DNA from: Ramazzottius varieornatus | Taxonomy: Eukaryota; Tardigrada; Eutardigrada; Parachela; Ramazzottiidae | NCBI GenBank assembly: GCA_001949185.1 | Contig: BDGG01000001.1 | Span: forward strand, 7,762,149 to 7,826,148 | Length of the DNA: 64,000 bases | Direction: 5' to 3' | Shown here: piece by piece, positions 56,856 to 64,000 of the stretch | How the letters are laid out: each line of letters begins with the position of its first letter | Numbering within the stretch: the stretch's first letter is position 1 | The notes under the pieces: model-generated | What the model was told of the DNA's origin: nothing | Database searches by the model: none | The model's input: only the letters and a program-made list of their open reading frames with translations | Program-made: the position numbers and the translations under genes

Positions 56856-57819
56856 TTACTGTTCTGGATGCGCCAAAGACGCATCCCATCCTGCCAGCGA
56901 GCTGACATAGTCCGCCGTGGGCGCGGCATTGCAGGGCGGAATATCGTTACGGAAGATGGTCACTTGTAAGTCGGCTTTGGTCATGCAGTAGGGCTTCAGG
57001 GTCTGGTCGATGACATTCTCCATGGCGGTCTTGTCAGCTGCCGACATTTTGTCAGGACGTACGCGTGTGTTGACGTAGACGAAGGGATCGTCACAGATGC
57101 CTGACTTGACGTTCAGCTTGTTGCAGATGTACACGATGTCGTAGCCTTTGGCGCTGTCGTCGTTGTACAAGGAGTACTGAACGAGGCTCACTATAGAGGA
57201 CAAGATGCCCAAGCTTCAGCCGGCTGATATTTCATTGCTCACAAGGTACTTCTTACATGGGTTCGTGGCACCAAACATGACGTCGAACAACTGCAGAGGG
57301 CACACTCCATCAAGTCGGCACAGGAGTTGGAGGTTCTGTCGGTCACAAACAGGATGACCACTGGCATCCATTGTGACGTGTTGGTAGTTTTGACCAACGT
57401 GGACAGACACAGTTGTAGTTGCGGGTAACCAGATCAGAGGGTTCTTGCCCACCAGGGAGTTAGTGAACATGGCGTCGTACACTTGCTGGTTCACCGACTT
57501 ACTTCGAGCCACGTAGAAAACGCCCACTTTCTGCAAGCAGGCTTAGATCATCGTATCAGGTTACTGTAGATAGGGCTTGAATCGATGACGGATGACATAC
57601 CTTTCGGAAGTCCGAAGGTACGGGGTTCTTGATAATGTTCGAGAAACATCCTTTGTTCGAGGTGGGGAACCCAGCTGATCCGGAAGTGGATGAGTTCGTA
57701 CCGCTGGACTGCGACTGACCTGATCCGTAGTGTTTTCCAGAGAGGTTCTTGTTTCCGGGAACGTTCGTGGTGAAGCAGCAGACCAGCAGCGATAAGAAAA
57801 AAAATGCTAGCACAGTCAT
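56856..57819 (-). CDS. Secreted protein of unknown function
   Basis: ATG 57817-57819 opens a signal peptide (TVLAFFFLSLLVCCFTT) and a Ser/Gly-rich spacer (SGQSQSSGTNSSTSGSAG) to a donor at 57601. Exon 2 (about 57258-57533) reads VGVFYVARSKSVNQQVYDAM, HVTMDASGHPVCDRQ and CRLDGVCPLQLFDVMFG; a GT donor in CCCAT|GTAAGA joins exon 3 (56856-57190): SLVQYSLYNDDSAKGYDIVY, SGICDDPFVYVNTRVRPDKM, LKPYCMTKADLQVTIF and an end AGWDASLAHPEQ. Six or more cysteines suggest disulphide bonds. The strand-rich pattern vaguely suggests a lipocalin-like fold, but no motif proves it. Length is near 290 residues. Confidence 0.65.
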
Positions 57820-57989
57820 GTTCTCGTGGGATATCAGACCATGACTCGCGAAGTACCACACAAAGACTACTCAGGCTCTAAGGTCCGTATTTGATACGAG
57901 CTCAACATTTTGACTCGTGCATGGTGTTTGAATCAGCAGAAATCGGTTAATCAATCTTGGAGCGCAAGTCGGAGAAGTCGCTTATTTTG

Positions 57990-58025
57990 CCGACGGGCTG
58001 TATACAAATGTATACAGCCCGTCGG
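57990..58025. repeat. Perfect 17-bp-arm palindrome
   Basis: The arm CCGACGGGCTGTATACA is followed by AA and then its exact complement. It lies about 170 bp upstream of the secreted-protein start codon. The arms contain GTATAC. It could be a protein-binding operator-like site, a cruciform or a remnant of a foldback element. Confidence 0.85.
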
Positions 58026-58145
58026 TCCAGTCACACAGTATATTACATCGTGCAAGCGCTAGATTGAATTTGGTGAGGCTGGATTAATTTTTCGGTCAGT
58101 GCTATAGCTGCTGGGTGCAGCTGCACGCTGAACGACATTCTTGTA

Positions 58146-58335
58146 CTCGCATAGAGAGATTATGGGCCAGCCCAGACTACGGCCCAGGCGGGAAAAACGA
58201 CAAAATGAAAATTTAACCGTAGAAAGTGTCGAAAAGTGTATTACTGTGAAGCAGTCGCATACGCACGTTCTTCCGTACCGCCGCAACGAAAAGGCCTGGT
58301 TCACAATTTTCACTGGCCGGTAATTTGTCGTTGTG
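58146..58335. mobile_element. TA-flanked MITE, copy 2 (degenerate)
   Basis: It shares the interior AACCGTAGAAAGTGTCGAAAA and TACCGCCGCAACGAAAAGGC with the copies at 36116 and 62498, in the same orientation as the first. Its ends are eroded, but TA dinucleotides still flank it. It is about 190 bp long with no coding capacity. Confidence 0.75.
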
Positions 58336-58994
58336 TAAGTACCGCCTTATCGAAAAGACCTGACTCATAATCTTAACAGCTTATAATTTCTCTGTAATTT
58401 CCCCATCGGCAGGCCTTTACGCGGAGATGAACAGCCGAGCAAAGCGGAACGTATTAGAATCAAGACGTACGTATATATAAAAATTAAGACTTGTGATAAC
58501 CAATGAGCCCCTGCATATTGCACTGCCTGAGTGCCTGTGCGGGCAACGGTACAAATTAAAATGCTATCTGTCCGAACTGCTATAGTTCATTTTGCCGTGA
58601 GCATGATAACAAGATTATCATGTCGTTCTGCAGTATGATGAAGACAGAAAAGCTACTCAACAACCCCTGAAAAATTCTCCAACCACACTGCTGAGCATAA
58701 GAGCACAAGACACAATCTGTCACGTACGTTTTCTAAGAACCGAGCTGGAGTACTGTTGCTGTTTGGCAACTTGAGAAAAGATTTTGTTTTTTGGAATGTT
58801 TTTCCACAGATGGGGTGGTTGAACACAAAATACGTTACGGCAGTTGGACCGACTTCGAAAGCGGCTCTTAGAACCCAAAGCACCCGGACACAGTTGAAAG
58901 AAGACAAACAAACCCCAAAGCCGTTGCGTGTACGGATACTAAGACCTGGTAAAGACAAAGGTAAAGACAACGGCTAAACCATGTAGAACGTCAG

Positions 58995-60028
58995 TTAATT
59001 CTTAATCTCATTTGACTTTCCCGGCTGACGTCTAAGGTGTTCTAGTTGTATTTGATGCAGTAGGTTGTTGGACTCTGCTTCTGCCCGTCTAGCTTCGGCC
59101 TCTGAACGTTGCACGCTAAGGGCTTCCATGCGTTCTATGTGCTGGTACATAAACTCAGCTGCCTTTTCCAAAGACAGAAATTCTCTTCCAGAAATTCTGA
59201 TCTTATCAGCCTTCGATTCCAACATCTCCGCTTTGTATCCCTCCAAGAGTTTTTCAAATTTAGCCAAGTTGGCTGCAGACTTCGAGCTTAATGTAGGTTT
59301 CTTTCTGCTGGCTGGCATGTTGTCGGACTCAGAATTGTCGTGACGGGTCTCAGGCGAAACCAATCTCGCAGCTTCCTTCTTTAACGTGGATCCATGTAGA
59401 GCAGTCTCGTGTTCGATAGCCAGCTTCGGTGAGGCTGTAGGGCGCCCATCGACCGTTAAGGACTGTTCGGCCTCGTTATCTGGATGGAAATTCACCTGCT
59501 CAGCGCCGCTGGATGCATCGAGTTCTCGACTGTCTGGTGGATAAGGTGTTAACATCTTCAGACTGTCGCGGAAAACAGAATAAAGCCGGTCAAAGAAGGG
59601 AAATTGTTGTTCGATCCTTTCTACGAAAATGAACCATGAATGACTGAAAGCCAAGGCAGCTACTGTATAAACTATAAGTTTCGACGGAGCGTACCTTTGA
59701 GTGAAGCGATCTTCCTGATGTCCTCTAGCGTCAATCCTTCTCCGGTAGTACCGAACAGAATCGATGCATCCTTGTACAGATCTTCTAGCTTTTCAAGCTG
59801 GTGCTTGACGGAGTCAGGATTCATGTCCGTGACGCCGAACTCTTTGATGTAGTCCAGACCCAGCTGCAGCACGGCGGTTACAATGCCCCTGGATGCCTTC
59901 CTTTCGTCCTGCTTCGTCTCGTCACCGCGGCGCCATTTCTTCCAGTTATTACGGATATCCAGCCACAGTAAAAGATACTCTTGTGCTCGTGTACTTTCGC
60001 GTCGAGCCCGAGGACGAGATAGCGACAC
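58995..60028 (-). CDS. Coiled-coil protein of unknown function
   Basis: Two readable exons. The first (about 59693-60028) reads SLSRPRARRESTRAQEYLLL, WLDIRNNWKKWRRGDETKQ and IVTAVLQLGLDYIKEFGV, YKDASILFGTTGEGLTLEDI to a donor after RKIASLK. The second (58995 to about 59620) reads RIEQQFPFFDRLYSVFRDSL, a Ser/Asp-rich linker, KKPTLSSKSAANLAKFEKLL and a long charged helix with KAAEFMYQHIERMEALSVQR, ending QPGKSNEIKN. The final 110 residues are coiled coil. No known domain recognised. The start is uncertain, and the gene may continue upstream into the frame at 60164-61220. Confidence 0.55.
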
Positions 60029-60163
60029 AGACTTGGCCAGTCCAGTTTCCTCTTTCTGTTCTGTCTTGTCATATGTTCCTGGATCTCTTTTGCCAACAAG
60101 ACTTTTGTGTGCAAGTGAAGCTTGATGGTGAAAGATTGGTAAAGAACCTAGAAATCATATTTA

Positions 60164-61220
60164 TTAGAAGTATCTAATCTTTGTTGGTAGTAAGAAAGAA
60201 ACTATGCTGCCATGCTTCGAAAGTCTCACGCTTGTGCGACATCGCGAAACATCCGTCAAAGTAAGGATACGCATTCCGCCAGACCATAGTCCTGGAACGA
60301 GTTCGGAGCGGAATTCCGAATTCCGCTCCATTACTATTTTCCGTTTTGCCAAATGGCCAGATCACAGTTCGGATTTCCGAAACTGCAGTATAGAAGGCGA
60401 GAAACCAGTCAGAAGCTTGGCTTGGCCCCGGCTGACAAGCTCAGCACGATGGTTTTCCAAGTGGCGCACGCCCTCTGCCAGTCACATTGAGAATCTGCAA
60501 AAGACTGTTTTCCCAAGTGGTGTACACTCTCTGTCAATAATGACGAAAGCATGCACTGCTTGAAATGACAATCTGAATGGAAACGTTTTCCGACGTCCCA
60601 CATTGTTTTCTGATCTCTGACTTACGCACATCAAGGTGTTCCACCTTCCCCGTATATCTTATTCGCTTATTATGCCGTTTAAGCCATCTGACAATCTTTC
60701 TAACCACGATTTTCTCCTCAGTCTTCGCCAAAGCCATCACGCGGAACGTGACATCATCACGCACCTCGTCCGGAAGAAATCCTAGCAGAAACGTTGTACG
60801 GATACTCTCCAGCGTCTTGACTTGTACAGCGTGGATGAAGCTCGGCGTACATCTGGGTCGTCGCGGTACGTTAATGAGCACGAGGAATGAACTTTTGGCG
60901 GTGACGGTTTGTAGGCAGTATTCTCGTAAAACAGCTTGAACGCGAGGCGCCAGATCATGAAGGTTGCGGATAATCAGTAAAGTCGATGTTGCAGTTTCCA
61001 TTGGCGGTTTTGTCCGAGGAAGCGTAGGTGGACAACAGAGGTTGGTTAGCCGAATGTGATTGAAGTTCCAGGTAGGCTCATATGCTTTCAATAGAGCAAT
61101 TAGCATGCACTCGGAGAACGGATGAACACCCTGGCCGGATACGTACAGAACGTGAAGATTAGAATGATGAAAGCTTGACCTGGCAGGGACGAAGGTCGCT
61201 TGGGCAGGCGTGTACACAGC
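60164..61220 (-). CDS. Uncharacterised protein, possibly 5' part of the coiled-coil gene
   Basis: A long open frame (about 60625-61220) reads AQATFVPARSSFHHSNLHVL, YVSGQGVHPFSECMLIALLK, STLLIIRNLHDLAPRVQAVL, SSFLVLINVPRRPRCTPSFI and LLGFLPDEVRDDVTFRVMAL, ending near VEHLDVR at a donor. The alternation of hydrophobic strands (VLYVSGQG, TLLIIRN, FLVLINV) looks like a RecA/AAA-type alpha-beta fold, but no Walker A motif is seen. A further frame at 60180-60290 reads YPYFDGCFAMSHKRETFEAW. No start codon was fixed. A hairpin repeat lies between the two frames, as in introns elsewhere. Confidence 0.45.
60305..60329. repeat. 25-bp near-perfect palindrome
   Basis: The arm GGAGCGGAATTC is followed by one base and GAATTCCGCTCC, its exact complement. 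It overlaps the uncertain coding frame at 60164-60365 and contains two EcoRI-type GAATTC sites. Significance is unknown. Confidence 0.75.
60430..60590. repeat. Hairpin-array repeat, two eroded hairpins (probable intron)
   Basis: Left stems CCAAGTGGCGCACG and CCAAGTGGTGTACA are recognisable; right stems are eroded (GCATGCACTGCTTG). It lies between two open frames of the uncharacterised minus-strand gene. Confidence 0.65.
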
Positions 61221-61416
61221 GGGATTCCCGATTAAATTGACCTACGGGAATCTATATGGTCAAGCCTGACGGAACATGTATGCTTGTTTATCGTTACGAC
61301 TTACGATAGGTCGGTGGGATACCAAAGAAATCAGGTGATGACCATCAGAAGAGTATGACGGGCGCACACGGCTACCGCGCCATCTTGAAAACGACATTAG
61401 ATCTAATCATCTAACG

Positions 61417-61674
61417 ATGAGCAGAATAAGCCTATGGATGTTGGTGTTGACTGCGTACACTGTTGAAGAGGCATACCTGAACAGACTTTGTCTGCTGTTT
61501 CATAACAATATTTACGTTACTCACACCGTAGATGGCTTACTTGCTACGGCACTTGTACTGAAATCTCAATCAAACGTCGTAGCCATAGATACAGTTACGA
61601 CAATATGGTCACCCAAAAGTGGGTTAGGTAAGGATCACGCGAGTAATTTTCCGGTACAGTATGACGTAAAGTAG
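61417..61674 (+). CDS. Short open frame with signal-like start (doubtful)
   Basis: ATG 61417 opens MSRISLWMLVLTAYTVEEAY, a plausible signal peptide, and runs 85 codons to a TAG. It contains no domain, and no splice partner was found. It may be a first exon or chance. Confidence 0.2.
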   Translation: MSRISLWMLVLTAYTVEEAYLNRLCLLFHNNIYVTHTVDGLLATALVLKSQSNVVAIDTVTTIWSPKSGLGKDHASNFPVQYDVK

Positions 61675-61700
61675 TTCGTCGTTGTTTGCTGTTTATTAAC

Positions 61701-62153
61701 CTCTGTTTCATCTACCGATGGGTGGGAATTTTAGCCTCCTGACCAACCCATCCAACATTCTTTATGGATTCTTTTACGGCCATAGTTCTTAGTTCGCGAG
61801 GCGGGTCAACTTGGCCGTTTTAGAAGGTTGAGATCAGCTCTTGATCATCCCGCTACGGGAAAGATCAACTGATAGGATCTCTGGTCCTCAGTGCGTACGA
61901 TCATCCACACAGTCGTACGCNNNNNNNNNNNNNNNNNNNNNNNNNNNNNNNNNNNNNNNNNNNNNNNNNNCAGAGATCCTATCAGTTGATCTTCCCCGTA
62001 GCGGGATGATCAACAGCTGATCTTAACTCTCTAAAACGGTCAAGTTGACCCACCTTGCGAACTAAGAACTATGGCCGTGAAAGAATCCATAAAAAATGTT
62101 GGATGGGATGGCCAGGAGGCTAAAAGTACCACCCATCGGTAGATGAAACAGAG
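61701..62153. mobile_element. Large foldback element interrupted by assembly gap
   Basis: The left arm (61701 to about 61887) starts CTCTGTTTCATCTACCGATG and the right arm (61971-62153) ends with its complement. The arms match over nearly their whole length of about 185 bp, through GGCCATAGTTCTTAGTTCGC and GATCATCCCGCTACGGG, with scattered differences. Between them are a small hairpin (GCGTACGA...TCGTACGC, 61893-61920) and 50 N. No coding sequence is visible. It is probably a foldback or MITE-type element; the gap likely reflects assembly failure at the hairpin. Confidence 0.85.
61921..61970. other. Assembly gap (50 N)
   Basis: Exactly 50 unknown bases sit at the centre of the large inverted repeat. 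A round number suggests a placeholder, so the true length is unknown. Confidence 0.99.
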
Positions 62154-62955
62154 CTTACCACATTAACGTTGAATGAATATCCGCACCCACGACGACGCCA
62201 CTTTGTTGTTCAAGCGTGTTAGGATTCTAATTTGGGATTGCTGGTTAAGTCTATAGCAAATCTGCTGTACGGTTTTGTGGCTGGGTAACAATTAAACGTA
62301 TAGCCAAGCTATACATTGTATAAAAATTACAAAATCCATCTCAGTAAGTGATCACCCGACTGAAGACAACAATTGAATTGTGGATGTACTGGGGATAACA
62401 GCAGAGAGGCATTTCGTACGCTGTAGATCAACATGGCTTCAAATCGAAACGTCACAAGGGAGCTTGCTATCACCGAAGTTTACTACCTGTATCAGTACAC
62501 GCACGACGGGAAATTACGGGGCCAGTAAAAATTATGGTACAGGCCTTTTCGCTACGGCGGTACGGAAGCACGTACGTACGCGACTGATTCACAGGAATAC
62601 ACCTTTGGACACTTTTCTACGTTTGAATTTGAGTTTTGCCGTCTTTTCCGCCTGGTCCCATAATTTGTACTGGCCCCATAGTTTCCCGTCGTGCGTGTAC
62701 CGTAACTACGTGTAAACACTAGGAGTGAGTTGATTAGCAAGGCAGAAGGTCTAAGTTCAGCGTCGACCTGCTCCATGTTCAACTGGGCGCTGCGTCTATG
62801 TGTAATAATCTTCTCCAGCGTCGACTAGAGCAAGGCAAATAACGAGACATTCCACAGTACTGTAAATTCACTCCGTACTGTCGTTCTGAGCTAAACGGGC
62901 CATTGAAAAACATGATGATGATAAACGGGCTACTAATCACAGCCCTTTGAAAAAG
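62154..62955. other. Intergenic region with one MITE
   Basis: This stretch of about 0.8 kb separates the foldback element from the dioxygenase gene. It contains a TA-flanked MITE (62498-62697) and should hold the dioxygenase promoter. No gene was found. Confidence 0.5.
62498..62697. mobile_element. TA-flanked MITE, copy 3 (best preserved, inverted)
   Basis: The left end CACGCACGACGGGAAATTAC and the complement of the right end CACGCACGACGGGAAACTAT begin inverted repeats of about 40 bp that include GGGGCCAGTA. TA lies on both sides (62496-62497 and 62698-62699). The interior is the reverse complement of copies 1 and 2. It is 200 bp long and non-coding. It is likely mobilised in trans by a Tc1/mariner-type transposase not present here. 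Confidence 0.88.
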
Positions 62956-63879
62956 ATGATCGTTGCTGCTTACGTTCTTCCCCACGGAGGTCTAGCACTG
63001 GATCCATCCCACACGGAATTTACCAGTTCCACCGACCAACAGCTGGCGCAGTCGCTGCATGACAGCCTCATTCTGTCAAGTCAAGATGTTGCTGAGCAAA
63101 ACCCCGACATTATCTTTCTCAGCACACCTCACGGCTTCCTCGACGTGGACCGCTTCCTCGTCTACCTCAATCACAAAGCAGCCGGCCTCGCCTCTCCTGA
63201 TAACTGCAAAGACGCTAAGAATGGTTCAGTTGATTTATCCATCACTCTGGCTGCAAAGGAAAGTTTGGACTTGGTCCAACACTTGAAAAAGAGCCATAAA
63301 GTTTCTGGGATTAGCGTTTTTGGTCCTCCGGCTGGTTCCAGCTCACCACAAATTCGCCTTTCGGCTGATCAATCATTCGATCAAACTGCCATGCCTCTTC
63401 GGTGGGGAGAGGTTATACCGTTGTATTTCATCCCCAAGATGCAAGACAGAAGAACTATTATCCTATCACATCCTAGTCGACGGTATGACCATCCGGAAAC
63501 TATGATACCCGAGCTTCTTCATTTGGGTCGCTCGCTGTTTCTTCAACTGGACCGTTTGAAAGAGCGAGTTGTCGTGATCATCTCGGCTGACCTAGCTCAT
63601 ACACACCAAAAGGATGGACCTTATGGATATTCGCCGTCAGCCCAGGCTTTTGATGATGCCATTGGAGAGTGGTTACAGACTTTGGAACCAGCACCTTTGT
63701 TAGAGACTGCGGCAACGTATGTGAACGAAGCCCTGTCGTGCGGATATACGGGTTTAGTGCTGCTGCATGGAATGCTGTCCGAAGATGGGCTAAGGACCTG
63801 GAAGCCAAATTTACTCATCAATGCTCATCCTACTTACTATGGCATGGCGATCGCTAGTATGAAACGATCTTTCAATTGA
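62956..63879 (+). CDS. LigB-type class III extradiol dioxygenase, intronless
   Basis: Single exon of about 307 codons. ATG 62956 is chosen over the upstream in-frame TTG at 62947 because the family begins at the beta strand MIVAAYVLPHGG. Metal-site histidines are plausibly His10 (LPHGG) and His59 (LSTPHGF); later motifs are VVIISADLAHTH and KDGPYGYSPSAQAFDDAI, with a C-terminal HPTYYGMAIA. These follow the LigB subunit fold, which cleaves catecholic rings next to the hydroxyls using Fe(II) and oxygen; MEMO1-type relatives share the fold. The substrate here is unknown. It is complete and cytosolic. Lack of introns among intron-rich neighbours suggests retroposition or an old bacterial origin. 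Confidence 0.87.
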   Translation: MIVAAYVLPHGGLALDPSHTEFTSSTDQQLAQSLHDSLILSSQDVAEQNPDIIFLSTPHGFLDVDRFLVYLNHKAAGLASPDNCKDAKNGSVDLSITLAAKESLDLVQHLKKSHKVSGISVFGPPAGSSSPQIRLSADQSFDQTAMPLRWGEVIPLYFIPKMQDRRTIILSHPSRRYDHPETMIPELLHLGRSLFLQLDRLKERVVVIISADLAHTHQKDGPYGYSPSAQAFDDAIGEWLQTLEPAPLLETAATYVNEALSCGYTGLVLLHGMLSEDGLRTWKPNLLINAHPTYYGMAIASMKRSFN

Positions 63880-64000
63880 TCACCTCCCGGCCGAACATCG
63901 CATTGCACTGATGAACTCTCCTTCTCAACGCGTACTCTAGACGTAGTGTCAATCTTTTCCATCCTTTCCGATCTTGATTTGTTGATTGGAGAGCACGAAA
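63880..64000. other. 3' flank of the dioxygenase gene
   Basis: The last 121 bases downstream of the dioxygenase stop show no gene or polyadenylation signal within the window. Confidence 0.5.

Larger units (their letters stand above)
57820..58994. other. Intergenic region with palindrome and MITE
   Basis: This region of about 1.2 kb upstream of the secreted-protein gene contains a perfect 36-bp palindrome (57990-58025) and a degenerate MITE (58146-58335). No gene is seen. Confidence 0.5.

Noticed and set aside
62947-62955. TTG start three codons upstream of the dioxygenase ATG
   Set aside because: Animal genes use ATG, and the family begins at the strand MIVAAYV.

Overview
This is nuclear DNA of an invertebrate animal, read from many spliced genes with short GT-AG introns (mostly about 40-300 bp), compact intergenic gaps and single-copy animal genes. 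Clear metazoan markers are DDB1, IFT70/TTC30, MMADHC, NUDT14, sigma-class GST, DGAT2-family acyltransferase, a CCDC103-like dynein-arm factor, a FAM187-like Ig receptor and a CECR2-like DDT-domain protein. IFT70 and CCDC103 together imply cilia or flagella. GC content looks moderate. I cannot name the species; a tardigrade or another small-genome ecdysozoan or spiralian would fit, but this is a guess. A run of 50 N at 61921-61970 shows this is a scaffold.

Layout. 1-9360 (-): a secreted protein of at least 12 tandem C-type lectin domains, its C-terminus off the left edge. 9943-10926 (-): sigma GST. 11394-15888 (-): IFT70. 16287-18325 (-): two-KH RNA-binding protein with a PAM2w-like tail. 18914-19450 (-): LysM protein. 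19984-25986 (-): DDB1. 26551-28916 (+): a degenerate duplicate and then a frame-broken F-box-like gene. 29226-30774 (-): DGAT2-like. 31522-32592 (-): SAM methyltransferase. 33409-35239 (+): MMADHC. 36635-37027 (-): CCDC103-like. 37270-43648 (+): FAM187-like Ig receptor whose introns host a non-autonomous hAT element, a decayed hAT transposase and a Mutator-like element. 43995-45119 (+): two-domain Kazal inhibitor. 45431-46801 (-): CECR2-like. 47323-48556 (-): broken MATH-BTB gene. 49925-52187 (-): Acl4-like TPR protein. 52532-54142 (+): NUDT14. 54708-61220 (-): three or four uncharacterised genes, one secreted. 62956-63879 (+): LigB-type extradiol dioxygenase.

The genes form no operon or pathway; they are an ordinary mixed neighbourhood. 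What stands out is the repeat landscape. About 20 loci carry one to three copies of a roughly 60-bp hairpin (stem AAGTGGCGCACG / CGTGCGCCACTT) bounded by complementary GAGCTCGGCAAAC / GTTTGCCGAGCTC ends. All loci I could place lie in introns; none lies in the roughly 14 kb of intergenic DNA, where the other small transposons sit. This intron-confined hairpin family is the best candidate for something undescribed. Three further element families show intact structural hallmarks: a TA-duplicating MITE (3 copies), a hAT element with an 8-bp duplication (one mismatch) and a Mutator-like element with a perfect 9-bp duplication. A large foldback element straddles the assembly gap.
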